64,000 nt of DNA from Leifsonia sp. PS1209 (GTDB lineage: Bacteria; Actinomycetota; Actinomycetes; Actinomycetales; Microbacteriaceae). A program made the position numbers and the translations under genes. Under the pieces are notes generated by a model. That model did no database searches and was not told where the DNA came from. It worked only from the letters and a program-made list of their open reading frames with translations. Shown one piece after another: positions 44,236 through 53,377 of this stretch; the stretch's first letter is position 1, and each line of letters begins with the position of its first letter. Location: assembly GCF_012317045.1 (NCBI RefSeq), contig NZ_CP051154.1, positions 310,001 to 374,000 on the forward strand, written 5' to 3'.

Positions 44236-44649
44236 ATGACTGATACCAAGCCCACCGTCCTGTTCGTCTGCATCCACAACGCCGGCCGCTCCCAGATGGC
44301 CGCCGGGTTCATGCGTGAGCTCTCCGGAGGCCGCGTCGAGGTACTGTCCGCCGGTTCGGAGCCGAAGGACCAGATCAACCCGGTCGCGGTTCAGGTCATG
44401 GCCGAGGAGGGTATCGACATCGCGGGCGAGCAGCCGAAGATCCTCACCACCGCTGCGGTGAAGGAGTCCGATGTCGTGATCACGATGGGCTGTGGCGACA
44501 CTTGCCCGATCTTCCCGGGGAAGCGGTACGAGGACTGGGAGCTCACCGACCCCGCCGGGCGCCCGGTGGACGAGGTCCGCCCGATCCGCGACGACATCAA
44601 GCAGCGCGTCGAGAACCTGCTCGCTGAGCTCCTGCCCGCGGTGGTGTGA
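44236..44649 (+). CDS. arsC: arsenate reductase ArsC (thioredoxin-linked type)
   Basis: 137 residues with GAGGAGAACC before the ATG. P-loop VLFVCIHNAGRSQM (Cys12) and TMGCGDTCPIFPGKRYEDWELTDPAG contain the nucleophilic and two resolving cysteines of thioredoxin-coupled ArsC. It converts arsenate to arsenite in the cytoplasm. First gene of an arsC - fused arsC - trxB operon under operator site C. Confidence 0.94.
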   Translation: MTDTKPTVLFVCIHNAGRSQMAAGFMRELSGGRVEVLSAGSEPKDQINPVAVQVMAEEGIDIAGEQPKILTTAAVKESDVVITMGCGDTCPIFPGKRYEDWELTDPAGRPVDEVRPIRDDIKQRVENLLAELLPAVV

Positions 44650-45317
44650 CGATCATGACTATCGACGCAACGGGGCGCCGTAGCCAGCCTGAGCTGGCCT
44701 ATCCGGAGGCGTACCTGCGTCGGCTCGCCGACGATCTGGCCGCCAAGTTCGACGGGGTGTTCAACCGGGAGACGGTGGAGCGGTATGTCCTCGAGTCCTA
44801 CACCGCGCTGCTACGCACCGCGAAGGTCAAGGCGCATCTGACGACGCGCACGATCCACTTCGCGACGGAGCGGCTGACCGCCCTGGCGCAAGCGAAGGGT
44901 GCGCTGCCGGTGATCTGGCCAGAGGTGCTGTTCGTGTGTGAGCAGAACGCTGGGCGTTCACAGATGGCGGCGGTCCTCACCGAGTCTCTTTCCGGAGGAC
45001 GCGTCCACGTCCGCTCCGCGGGGTCGATGCCCGCGTACGAACTGAATCCAGCTGTGGTCGAGGTGATGGCGGAGCTCGGGCTGGACATGAGTCGCGAGTT
45101 CCCGAAGCCGCTGACCGACGATGTCGTGCAGGCCGCAGACGTCGTTGTCACGATGGGCTGCGGCGACGCCTGCCCGATCTACCCCGGCAAGCGCTACCAG
45201 AATTGGGAGCTCGCTGATCCGCAGGGCCAGCCGGTCGAGGCTGTGCGGGTGATCCGAGCCGAGGTGGAGCAGCACGTGCGCGAGCTGCTGAAGAGCCTGG
45301 AGGTCACGCCCGCGTGA
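44646..45317 (+). CDS. arsenate reductase with N-terminal three-helix domain
   Basis: 223 residues from GTG 44646 (ATG 44655 possible), overlapping the arsC stop. Residues 20-85 ([55 protein letters not shown]) are the three-helix bundle. Residues 93-223 are ArsC with [14 protein letters not shown] and [21 protein letters not shown]. The same domain order follows ArsR in the 43251 protein, so that gene looks like this one plus a fused repressor. Confidence 0.9.
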   Translation: MTIMTIDATGRRSQPELAYPEAYLRRLADDLAAKFDGVFNRETVERYVLESYTALLRTAKVKAHLTTRTIHFATERLTALAQAKGALPVIWPEVLFVCEQNAGRSQMAAVLTESLSGGRVHVRSAGSMPAYELNPAVVEVMAELGLDMSREFPKPLTDDVVQAADVVVTMGCGDACPIYPGKRYQNWELADPQGQPVEAVRVIRAEVEQHVRELLKSLEVTPA

Positions 45318-46297
45318 GCGTCGAGAACGTCGTCGTCATCGGTTCCGGCCCCGCCGGATACACCGCCGCGATCTACCTGGCCCGCGCCGGCCTTGACCCG
45401 ATCGTGCTGACCAGCTCGGTCGAGATCGGCGGGGCGCTGATGAACACCACCGAGGTCGAGAACTTTCCCGGCTTCATTGACGGCATCCAGGGCCCGGACC
45501 TGATGGAGAGCCTGCGGCAGCAGGCCGAGCGCTTCGGCGCCCGGCTCGTCTACGACGATGCGACCGCGGTCGACCTGACGGGCGAGATCAAGACGATCTC
45601 CACCGGAAGCGGAACCGTGTACGAGGCACACGTCGTGGTCCTTGCGATGGGGTCGGCGCACCGCAAGCTCGGCATCGAGGGAGAGGATCGGCTCTCCGGG
45701 TACGGGATATCTTGGTGCGCCACCTGCGACGGCGCGTTCTTCAAGAATCAGGACATCGCGGTCGCCGGCGGCGGCGACTCGGCGCTGGAGGAGGCCATGT
45801 TCCTCACCCGGTTCGCCAACTCGGTAACCCTCATCCACCGGCGTGATGCCTTGCGCGCATCGAAGATCATGCAGGATCGGGCGCAAGAGAACCCCAAGAT
45901 CAGTATCCGCTGGAACACCCAGATCGCCGAAGCCCACGGTGACGACAAGCTGAACGGGCTCACTGTTCGCGACACCGTCACGGGCGAGCCGGGCACCCTG
46001 GATGCGACCGGCCTGTTCGTGGCGATCGGTCACGACCCGCGCAGCGCATTGGTCGCGGGTCAGATCGATCTGGACGCCGACGGTTACGTGAAGGTTCAGC
46101 ATCCGACCACCGAGACGAACCTGCCCGGCGTATTCGCGTGCGGCGACCTCGTCGACCGTCGCTACCGGCAGGCCATCACAGCAGCGGGCACCGGCTGCGC
46201 TGCCGCCCTAGATGCGGAGCATTATCTCGCCGCGCACGGGCTGGGCACGCACGCCCAGGCGCAGACCGCGGTCGCGGATGAGCTCGCGCACCCGTGA
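45314..46297 (+). CDS. trxB: thioredoxin reductase of the ars operon
   Basis: 327 residues, GTG start overlapping the preceding stop (GTGA). FAD motif [19 protein letters not shown], redox-active Cys135/Cys138 ([10 protein letters not shown]), NADPH motif [13 protein letters not shown] and C-terminal [27 protein letters not shown]. It reduces thioredoxin with NADPH, supplying electrons to the two upstream ArsC enzymes. No thioredoxin gene is in the operon, so the host protein would be used. Confidence 0.95.
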   Translation: MSVENVVVIGSGPAGYTAAIYLARAGLDPIVLTSSVEIGGALMNTTEVENFPGFIDGIQGPDLMESLRQQAERFGARLVYDDATAVDLTGEIKTISTGSGTVYEAHVVVLAMGSAHRKLGIEGEDRLSGYGISWCATCDGAFFKNQDIAVAGGGDSALEEAMFLTRFANSVTLIHRRDALRASKIMQDRAQENPKISIRWNTQIAEAHGDDKLNGLTVRDTVTGEPGTLDATGLFVAIGHDPRSALVAGQIDLDADGYVKVQHPTTETNLPGVFACGDLVDRRYRQAITAAGTGCAAALDAEHYLAAHGLGTHAQAQTAVADELAHP

Positions 46298-46688
46298 TGG
46301 AGAACGCGAACTCTTTCGGAAGTCCCCTAATCCAGGTCAACTAAGGCTGGCAGCTTTCATGGCGGCCCTGACCTTGGTGGATTCTTAGCGAACCTCCGGG
46401 TATGGTGGCACGCATCTGACGCCGCCTCCCCCCAGCCGGTTGTCAGCGCGCATGGTTCGATGGCCGCGCCGTTCGGGTCGGCCGGCCATCGAACCGCTCG
46501 CGCAAGGGATACTCCCGCCTCGGTGGTCGACCGGTGCCGTTGTGACCAGCCGATCTCGGAGAAATAAGTCGGTGACGGGCGTCGGAGATCGACTGGATGG
46601 CCCCCTCGTGCGATACCGCTCGGGCAACGACGGGAGGAGCCGCCCCCGGCGGCGCTGTTCCCAGAGCTTTGTGTGTCTTTCCGCCGCC
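46298..46688. other. non-coding stretch after the arsenic island
   Basis: About 390 bp with only shadow-like frames. It lies between trxB and a diverged repeat (46689-46771), so it is a likely junction between cargo and element backbone. Confidence 0.35.
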
Positions 46689-46771
46689 CGATCGTAGCTC
46701 GTTCCCGGTGCTTCCGTGCCGGGCTTTCGCGGCATATCCTCCTTCCGCTTCGCTCCAGTCCGGTATTCCAC
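46689..46771 (-). repeat. inverted copy of the 83-bp repeat at 58376-58457
   Basis: Read on the minus strand, this segment aligns with 58376-58457: GTGGAATACCG at one end, an exact 23-base block in the middle (46719-46741 here, 58404-58426 there) and CTACGATCG at the other end. Both would encode a peptide start MPRKPGT...G..YDR, but the frames diverge later. Related half-copies flank the IS110 ends at 48684 and 56966. Confidence 0.6.
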
Positions 46772-46856
46772 GGTCCCGGCACTGCGCACCTCCCACTCGC
46801 CACTGATCTCCCCGCCGGAAAGGCAAACAAAACGATCAACCAGGGGAGTGATCAGG

Positions 46857-47159
46857 ATGCGGGTATTCGCCATCGATACGAGAAACATGGGTCCGGAACT
46901 GCGGGGCGGTCTGGTCGGGGTGGTCGGCTCGACGAGCCCCTCGGCGGAGGAGAAGCGGGAGTGCGTCGAGACGGTGAGCCGGTACGCAGTCGATGGATGG
47001 GCGATCGCCGCCGATCCCCGCACACCGATCGGCCGTCTGGCGGCGCTCACGGCTGAGACGGCGTGTGTGCCGTTCGTCGCCTTCAACCGGGTATCCCAGC
47101 GCGGAGGTCCAGTGGTCGGGCCGTCGACGGTGCAAGCGGCGACTCGCGAACTGTCCTGA
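46857..47159 (+). CDS. hypothetical protein
   Basis: 100 residues from ATG 46857, with AGGGGAG seven bases upstream. It reads MRVFAIDTRNMGPELRGGLVGVVGSTSPSAEEKRECVETVSRYAVDGWAIAADPRTPIGRLAAL. I do not recognise a family. The ribosome site and a shared strong terminator after it support a real gene. Convergent with parB. Confidence 0.45.
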   Translation: MRVFAIDTRNMGPELRGGLVGVVGSTSPSAEEKRECVETVSRYAVDGWAIAADPRTPIGRLAALTAETACVPFVAFNRVSQRGGPVVGPSTVQAATRELS

Positions 47160-47171
47160 CAGCGCAAGCGA

Positions 47172-47200
47172 GAAGCGGGCCTGGTGCGCAGGCCCGCTTC
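47172..47200. terminator. 12-bp hairpin between convergent genes
   Basis: GAAGCGGGCCTG... pairs with CAGGCCCGCTTC (47189-47200) around a five-base loop. It sits 13 bp after the 46857 gene and 13 bp after the parB stop, so it serves both strands. Confidence 0.8.
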
Positions 47201-47212
47201 CCTCCGGCAGGA

Positions 47213-48616
47213 TCAGTCGCTCACGCCAGGGTCCGAGCTGACCGCCCCAGCTTCTTCTGCCGTCTGGACGGCCTCGCCTACTGTCGCGATCTGCTCGACA
47301 TCGCTGAGGTTGTAGCCCCACGCGGCGAGCTGGGTGAAGTAGTCCTTATCGGTGGGGGAGGGGTACCGCCAGGTCTGCTTGCTCGTGACCGACTCGCACG
47401 CCCCGAGGACGACCGCCAGCGCGACATGCTGCGCTTTTGCCGGGGTCTGCTCAAGCAACGCGACGAGCTTGTCGTTCTCGAAGTAGCCGGAGGGCTCCAG
47501 GCCGAGCAACTGGTGGGCGAGCTCGTTGCCCTCACGGGTGGCGGTGCTGATCGCCTGCCGGTGGACGGTCAGACCCTTGGCGATCACGACCGCCGCGTCC
47601 TTGGGCAGAGCCTTCCGGGACAGCAGCGTGGCGAGCCATTCGCGGCGGACGATCTCAGCGGACGCCCACGCCTTGTTGTTCGCGATCAGGATGCGCCGTT
47701 GGGCCTTCTCCTCGTCGGTCATCGGCCCCGACTTGGACGGGGTACCGCCGTAGGTGTGGAAGCCTGCCGCTCTCGCGTCCCGGAGAAAGTAGCTGATGGT
47801 GGCGTCGCCGTCCGCGTAGACACGCACGAAGGCCGCTCGCCCGTCCAGGTTCTCGATGTGCTCGACGGTAACGCGTTGGTCATCGGCGGTGAGGAGTTCG
47901 CTGATGCGCGTGTACTCGGTGTCGTAGTAGCCGGGGTTCGCGTCGAGGATTAGGTAGCCACGTCCCGCCAGGTCGGCTTCCGCATCCGCCTTGGTCTTGG
48001 CGCGGGCTTTGTCGTCGCGTGCCCGCTGGGCCGCGTGCGCGAACTGGGCTGGGTCGGTGGTGGCGACCTGGATGAGGTCGTTGCGGATTTCGTCGTCGCC
48101 GTCGAACTCGATCAGCACGACCGCCTGATCCAGGGTCAGCTGGTGCTCCTGGATTGCGCTCGCCGCCACCTGGTTCTCGACCACCGCGAGTGCGGTCTTG
48201 ACCTCCTTCTGCTTGGTGCCGGTGCGTCGGGCGATCGCGGTGACGCTGAGTCCTTCGAATGCGAGTTGTTGGAAGGCGGCGGCCCGGTCGCCGTCGGTGA
48301 GGGCTTCGCGCTGGTCGTTCTCGACCATCTGCTGCACGATCCGCTCCGCGGTCACCTCGTCAGCCTCCACCAGGTAGACGGGAATGGTGGCAAGTCATGC
48401 TTCGCGGGCGGCGAACACCCTGCGCTGTCCAGCTCGGACGGTCACCTGGCCGTCGTCGCTTCGATGCCCGAGGACCGGGGTGAGAACGCCGTTCTCGCGG
48501 ATGCTCTGCACGAACGCGGGGGTGATGGGTGCGGAGGGGCGCACGTTGGTTTCGATGATCAGGGCGTGTGGGTCGAGGTGTTCGATGGTGCCCGCAACGG
48601 TGGTGGTGTCGCTCAT
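47213..48616 (-). pseudogene. parB: ParB-family protein gene interrupted by an in-frame TGA
   Basis: The ATG at 48616 starts a ParB nuclease/partition domain (DPHALIIETNVRPSAPITPAFVQSIRENGVLTPVLGHRSDDGQVTVRAGQRRVFAAREA), then TGA at 48395-48397. The same frame continues at once with LATIPVYLVEADEVTAERIVQQMVENDQREALTDGDRAAAFQQL, the rest of the domain and the KorB-like helix-turn-helix. Normal ParB proteins have AREAGLATIPV here, so a single GGA to TGA change explains the stop. Restart at GTG 48370 could give a 385-residue protein without the N-terminal domain. It would otherwise act in maintenance or regulation of the element. Confidence 0.8.
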
Positions 48617-48700
48617 GGTTCTGGGATCCCTTCAACTGTTCTTGTTCGCCTGTCTGGCAAGGGGATCGAGGGTGAACGGGAGCGGAGCGCAGTGCCGGGT

Positions 48701-49218
48701 CGACGCTTCTATATCTGTCAAGTCGTCAGCACTGGCTGGTGGAGCGCGTTGAGTGATCGATAAACGCTTCGGGCGAGGTAGCGTTTCAGTGCCCGTCGGA
48801 TCTCGCGTCGGCTGCGTCCTTCCTGGAGCCTGTTTTCGACGTAGGCGCGGGTTTCGGGGTCGTGGACCATGCGGACGAGCACGGCCGTGTGGAGCGCCCT
48901 GTTGAGACGTCGGTCGCCTCCGCGATTGAGACGATGCCTGGTGGTGTTGCCCGAGGATGCGGGGATGGGGCTGACGCCGGCGAGGGCAGCGAAGGCGGCC
49001 TCGGAGCGCACCCTGCCGGGGTGGGACCACGCGGTGAGCACGATTGCAGCGGTGACCGGCCCAACCCCGGTGATCTGAAGAAGCGGAGCGGCGGGGCTGG
49101 TCTGAATCAGTCCGGTCATGCGATTCAGGTTCGCTGCCAGCTGCTCGGTGAGTTCGTGAACGCGACGGGCGAGACGGACGGCCTCTTCCCGAGCGATCAC
49201 CGCTTCCAAGGGTTCATC
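48701..49218 (-). mobile_element. 5'-truncated IS110-family element (copy 1)
   Basis: 518 bp identical by eye to 56991-57508. It encodes only the C-terminal part of the transposase (stop at 48718; from EPLEAVIAREEAVRLARRVHELTEQL to the end), with the Ser-containing domain NRMTGLIQTSPAAPLLQITGVGPVTA. The N-terminal DEDD RuvC-like domain and the 5' non-coding region are missing, with the break at 49218/49219. It is inactive by itself. Left flank is the parB promoter region; right flank is the mercury island. Confidence 0.85.
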
Positions 49219-49306
49219 TGCTAAGGCCGGCCTCCCGCACTGTAGCCCGCACCTCGATGGATGTGAGGATGACCAGCGCAGAGCAGCAGCAGCTCGCGCC
49301 CGGTGG

Positions 49307-49338
49307 GTTGACATTCCCCTATAGGGAAACGTGAAAGA
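49307..49338 (+). promoter_or_regulatory. MerR-type promoter of mercury transport operon
   Basis: -35 TTGACA (49307-49312) and -10 AAAGAT (49333-49338) are separated by 20 bp, longer than normal as MerR promoters require. The spacer holds the dyad TTCCC-CTATA-GGGAA (49313-49327). The same layout precedes merA. Confidence 0.7.
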
Positions 49339-49382
49339 TGAATACAGACCGGTCGGGTATGGCCGGGATTGTCTGACCGTGG

Positions 49383-49760
49383 ATGGAGAGTGCGATGTCC
49401 GAGAATCGTGGAGGCGGGATGAGCGTGGCGTTGATCGCCATCGGCGCGGTGGGGCTGGCAGTTGCGTGTTGCGGCGGCCCGGCGCTGATCGCGGCGGGTG
49501 GACTCGCGTTGGTTGGTGGAGTGCTGGGCAGCTGGCCGGTCTTGGCTGTGGCGGCCCTGGTGATGGCCGCCGCCGTGGTGTACACGGTGCTTCGGGCGCG
49601 GCGTCGTTCGGCCGCCCGTTCAGCGGAAACCAACAGCGCAGGCCGCGAGGGTGCTGGTGAGCAGGTGTTGCCAGTGATGGTTGACGACTGCTGTGCTGTG
49701 CCGAGCCCTGCAGTGGTGCCGCCGAATAAGGAGCGGCGCCAGCGGGCGGCGCGCAAGTGA
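49383..49760 (+). CDS. MerF/MerT-like mercury transport membrane protein
   Basis: 125 residues from ATG 49383 (49395 possible). Two transmembrane helices: SVALIAIGAVGLAVACCGGPALIAAGGLALVGGVLG and WPVLAVAALVMAAAVVYTVL. A Cys pair lies in helix 1 (ACCGG) and a second near the C-terminus (DDCCAVP). MerF has the same layout of two helices and two Cys pairs for passing Hg(II) inward. It is first in an operon under a MerR-type promoter. Confidence 0.7.
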   Translation: MESAMSENRGGGMSVALIAIGAVGLAVACCGGPALIAAGGLALVGGVLGSWPVLAVAALVMAAAVVYTVLRARRRSAARSAETNSAGREGAGEQVLPVMVDDCCAVPSPAVVPPNKERRQRAARK

Positions 49761-50317
49761 GGCGCGGTTCGGGATCCAGCCTGTTGCGAAGCCGTCGAGG
49801 TCGTGGTTTCGCCGTCGCCTTGGCAGGGATCGCGGTGGCGTTGCTGCTTACCGGGTGCGGAGCGCAGACGTCGCCGGGCGCGGCAACGGGCCCGTCGGGT
49901 GGCTCAGCTGCCGGGTCCTCGTTCCCGTCCACGACGGTGCGGACGGTGTCCGGGACGAATTTGACGGTGCCGAACAACAAGCCGGCTCTGTTTTACTTCT
50001 TCACCGCCTCGTGTTCGAGTTGCGTGACGGGCGCGAAGTCCGTCGGGGCGGGTGTGGCGAAGGCTGGCTCGGGGGTGCAGGCCGTCGCGGTCGATCTGGA
50101 CCCCGGCGAGCCGGTGAACATAATCAACGGGTTCATGCAGGACGTCGGGAATCCGCCGTTGTCGGTGGTACGCGACGACGGGACCCTGCTGAAGCGGTTT
50201 AACGTGGACGCGCTCGGGTTGACGATGGTGCTGGATAAAGCCGGGCGGGTGGTCTACCGCGGGGTGGACCCCTCAGCGGCCCAGACGGCCCAGGCCATCG
50301 CGGCCGCGGGCTCATAG
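49757..50317 (+). CDS. thioredoxin-like lipoprotein
   Basis: 186 residues, GTG start overlapping the previous stop (GTGA). Signal peptide with lipobox LLTGC (Cys34), Gly/Ser-rich linker, then a thioredoxin fold with Cys86-Ser-Ser-Cys89 (FFTASCSSCVTGAKS). It is exported and membrane-anchored. It may bind Hg(II) outside the cell like MerP and be kept reduced by the CcdA-like protein encoded next. Confidence 0.82.
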   Translation: MRRGSGSSLLRSRRGRGFAVALAGIAVALLLTGCGAQTSPGAATGPSGGSAAGSSFPSTTVRTVSGTNLTVPNNKPALFYFFTASCSSCVTGAKSVGAGVAKAGSGVQAVAVDLDPGEPVNIINGFMQDVGNPPLSVVRDDGTLLKRFNVDALGLTMVLDKAGRVVYRGVDPSAAQTAQAIAAAGS

Positions 50318-50322
50318 GAGGC

Positions 50323-51207
50323 GTGTTGGGTACCTTCGCTTTCGCCTTCGCGGCGGGCATGCTGTCGACGGTGAACCCGTGCGGATTCGCGATGCTGCCC
50401 GCGTTCCTCGCCTACTACATTGGCCGCGACGAACCCGGCGCGCAGCAGAGCCTCGTACGGCGTGCGCTGGTCGGGCTCGGAGCCGGGCTGCTGGTCAGCG
50501 CCGGATTCGCCGGAGTGCTGAGCGTGGCCGGGCTGCTGGTCGCACTTGGAATGCGCAGCCTGATCGGAGCGGTGCCGTGGGTAGCAGTGCTGGTCGGTGT
50601 GCTGCTTGTCGGGCTTGGCACCGCTTTGCTCGCCGGCCGGCACGTCGGGTTCACCATGAACTCCAGCCGGATCGCTCGGCAAGGACGCGGCCCGAGCGCG
50701 ATGCTCGCCTTTGGTGCCGCGTACGGGGTGGCGTCCCTGTCCTGCACCCTCGCGGTGCTGCTTGCGGTGATCGGCCAGGCTCTGGCAGCTGGCAGCGCGG
50801 TCGGCCTGGTGGTGGTGTTCGCCGCGTACGCAGCCGGAGCGGCGATGGTGCTGGTGCTCTTGGCTCTGTCCTCGGCCCTGGCCAGCGGCCTGCTGGCGCG
50901 GATCCTGCACCGCACCGCAAGGTATGTGCCCCGGATCGCCGGGGCGGTGCTGCTGCTGTCCGGGATCTACCTCGTCGCCTATTGGGCACCTGCGTTGGTC
51001 GCCGGGGGCGCGAATGAGAGCCTGGCCACGACCGGCAGCCGCATTTCCTCCGCTATGACCGCTTTCCTCAGCAGCAACATAGGTCTGGTCACCGGCTCCG
51101 CCCTGGCCGCGGTCGCGGTCATCTTGATCAGCGCAATTCTCGTCCGCGCGCGGAACCGATCCCGGAACACAGTGACGGCCGACGATGACGAGCCGCGATC
51201 ACGGTAA
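50323..51207 (+). CDS. CcdA/DsbD-type membrane electron transporter
   Basis: 294 residues with six or seven transmembrane helices. The redox cysteines are in STVNPCGFAMLP (Cys20) and GVASLSCTLAVLL, the two CcdA hallmarks. It carries electrons from cytoplasmic thioredoxin to exported thiol proteins. It follows the thioredoxin-like lipoprotein by 5 bp, so the pair should work together. A CcdA in mer operons is recurrent in actinobacteria. Confidence 0.88.
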   Translation: MLGTFAFAFAAGMLSTVNPCGFAMLPAFLAYYIGRDEPGAQQSLVRRALVGLGAGLLVSAGFAGVLSVAGLLVALGMRSLIGAVPWVAVLVGVLLVGLGTALLAGRHVGFTMNSSRIARQGRGPSAMLAFGAAYGVASLSCTLAVLLAVIGQALAAGSAVGLVVVFAAYAAGAAMVLVLLALSSALASGLLARILHRTARYVPRIAGAVLLLSGIYLVAYWAPALVAGGANESLATTGSRISSAMTAFLSSNIGLVTGSALAAVAVILISAILVRARNRSRNTVTADDDEPRSR

Positions 51208-51932
51208 TCGCAGCCGGGAAATTCGAGGCCGCCGTGGGACGGTGGCCGCGCTGGACGAGGGACCGAGGAGATCGATGCTATCGAACAACGACCGCCGGCA
51301 GGCGGCGCGCTGTCAAGCAAGGAGGACATCGCTATCATCGTGACCCACGGCGGCAACAGTCCGGTTGCCCCCCAGGTTCGCCTGGCCGAGCGGCTACTGA
51401 CCGCATCATGCAAGAGCGCCGACAGTTCGACACCGACCCGGAATTCCGTCCACACCGCTCGGACGGTCCGAATTCGGCCCGCCTGGCGTGCGCGTAGCCG
51501 CGGGGCCCGGACGTCGCTCCAAGTGGCCGATCCGACAGTCTCAGCGGCGGCGCCACCGTGTGGCTAGATGGCTTCGCAGGGTGACCACGGCAGCGAGGCC
51601 GAAGACTTGGTGGGCGAGGAAACCGTGCAGGTGGGTGACCAGCGGTAGGCGCGATTCGGGGCGCTGAAGCCGGCCGTCGGTGTCACCATGTCGTCGGCGA
51701 TCAGTTGCCCCCGGGTCGGACAGCGTCCTCCATCGGCCGGGGCCTGCTTGGCTGCACTTCGTTGAGCTTGGTGCTCACCGGCTCCGCAACTTTCGTGCCG
51801 ACGTAGCCGCCGACTTACGCGGTGAGTACGTCTTCGATCGCTCCTGGGATCTTCACGCTGATCTTTTCACGGCTCTTGAGGGAACGAAACCAGCTCGGGC
51901 AGCTCTTCAGACCGCCCCTCCCGCGCACGAGC
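51208..51932. other. non-coding stretch inside the mercury island
   Basis: About 725 bp without a supportable gene. Several short frames exist but none has a start signal or family resemblance. It may be the remains of decayed genes between the plus-strand transport operon and the minus-strand mer genes. Confidence 0.4.
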
Positions 51933-53282
51933 TCAGGCCTTGATGTGGTCGAGGGCGGCGAGGTAGGCCTCGTTGTAGGTGGGGTATTGGGCGACCTGGT
52001 CGCGGAGGGTGTCTAGCGGTATCCGTGCCCGGATGGCGAGCGAGGCGTGGTGGATCCACTCCCCGGCCAAGGGTGCGACGGCCCAGGCGCCGACCAGCAC
52101 CTTCGCCTCGGTATCGACCAGGAGCCCGAGGTTGCCGACGGGGTCCTTCTCGTAAGTCCAGGGCCGGGTGATTGCGTCGGCGAGGTCGAGCTCGGTGGCT
52201 GTGGTGTGCAAACCGGCGTGATCGGACTGCTGCTGGGTGAGCCCCACCGCGGCGATCTCCGGCTCCCCGAACACGACGCGAGGGATGCCGTCGTAGAACG
52301 CTTTCCGCGTCCCGCCGAGGATCGCCTCGGCGGCGATGCGGCCCTGGTACTTCGCCACATGGGTGAACGGCATGACCCCGGTCACATCGCCGATCGCCCA
52401 GATGTTCTCGGCCGCCCGGCACTGGTCGTCCACCAGCACCTGACCGTGCTCACCGAGCGAGACGCCGACGTCCTCGAAGCCGAGGCCGCCGCTGCGGGGG
52501 CTGCGGCCGGTGGCGAAGATCACGACGTCTCCGGTGGCCGTGCTGCCGTCCTCGAGCTCGATCACGCTCGCGCCGCCATCGCGGCGCCCTCTTCGGACCA
52601 CCGCGTTCAGCCGCACGTCGACCCCGGCGCTCTGAAGGTAGTGCTTGGCAAGCTCCCCGACGCGCGGATCCTCGCGGTCGATCAGCCTGGGGCCACGCTG
52701 CAGCAGGGTGACGTTCACACCGAACCGGGAGAGGAACGTCGCCGTTTCCACCCCGACGGCGCTCCCGCCGACGATTACGGCACTGCCGGGCAGTGACGTC
52801 GCGGTGTAGGTCTCCCGGTTCGTCCAGGCGGTGATGTCCTCCAGACCCTCCAGTGGCGGCACGACCGCATCGGAACCGGTGGCGATGATGATGTGCTCGG
52901 CCAGTATTTCCTGCTCGCCGGCCTGGATACGGCCAGGGCCGGTGATGCGGGCATCCTCTTTGATGACGAGGGCACCTCGCTTGCTGTAGCCCTCGACCTG
53001 GCCAGCGTCATTGAGGTTCCGGATCATGTAGTCGCGGTAGTCGCTAGTCTCCGACCAGTTCAACTCCGCACCGCTGACTCCGGCCGCTCGCTGGACCTCG
53101 GTCTGCGCCTCCGGCGGCCGCAGCACGGTCTTCGAGGGGACGCAGGCCCAGTAGGCGCATTCCCCGCCGATCAGCTCCCGCTCGATCACGGCAACCTTCT
53201 TGCCAGCCTTCATCAGCCGGCTCGCCGCGACCTCACCGCCGGGGCCCATCCCGAGCACCGCAACATCGACACGTTCACTCAT
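51933..53282 (-). CDS. MerA-like FAD-dependent disulfide oxidoreductase
   Basis: 449 residues. FAD motif LGMGPGGEVAASRLMKAG, redox disulfide GGECAYWACVPSKT (Cys-x4-Cys), NAD motif IVGGSAVGVETATFL and C-terminal interface YNEAYLAALDHIKA. It lacks both the N-terminal HMA domain and the C-terminal vicinal Cys pair of mercuric reductase. Hence it is a relative of MerA or lipoamide dehydrogenase with uncertain substrate. It is last in the minus-strand mer operon. Confidence 0.8.
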   Translation of the reverse strand: MSERVDVAVLGMGPGGEVAASRLMKAGKKVAVIERELIGGECAYWACVPSKTVLRPPEAQTEVQRAAGVSGAELNWSETSDYRDYMIRNLNDAGQVEGYSKRGALVIKEDARITGPGRIQAGEQEILAEHIIIATGSDAVVPPLEGLEDITAWTNRETYTATSLPGSAVIVGGSAVGVETATFLSRFGVNVTLLQRGPRLIDREDPRVGELAKHYLQSAGVDVRLNAVVRRGRRDGGASVIELEDGSTATGDVVIFATGRSPRSGGLGFEDVGVSLGEHGQVLVDDQCRAAENIWAIGDVTGVMPFTHVAKYQGRIAAEAILGGTRKAFYDGIPRVVFGEPEIAAVGLTQQQSDHAGLHTTATELDLADAITRPWTYEKDPVGNLGLLVDTEAKVLVGAWAVAPLAGEWIHHASLAIRARIPLDTLRDQVAQYPTYNEAYLAALDHIKA

Positions 53283-53377
53283 TAGCTACTCCTTGTGTTG
53301 TCGTCATTGATCGTTTCGGGTGCCGTTGGGCGTCGGCTGGCTCTTGCTGATCGTCGGGTCGCTGAGCCGCCTGTGTT

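Noticed and set aside
48718..49980. 420-residue fused frame of IS110 transposase with upstream sequence
   Set aside because: Homology stops exactly at 49218, where identity to the intact copy ends; the rest is chance frame over the mer promoter and MerF-like gene.
51335..51567. short overlapping frames in the mer island gap
   Set aside because: No ribosome site, no family resemblance, and equal frames on both strands.
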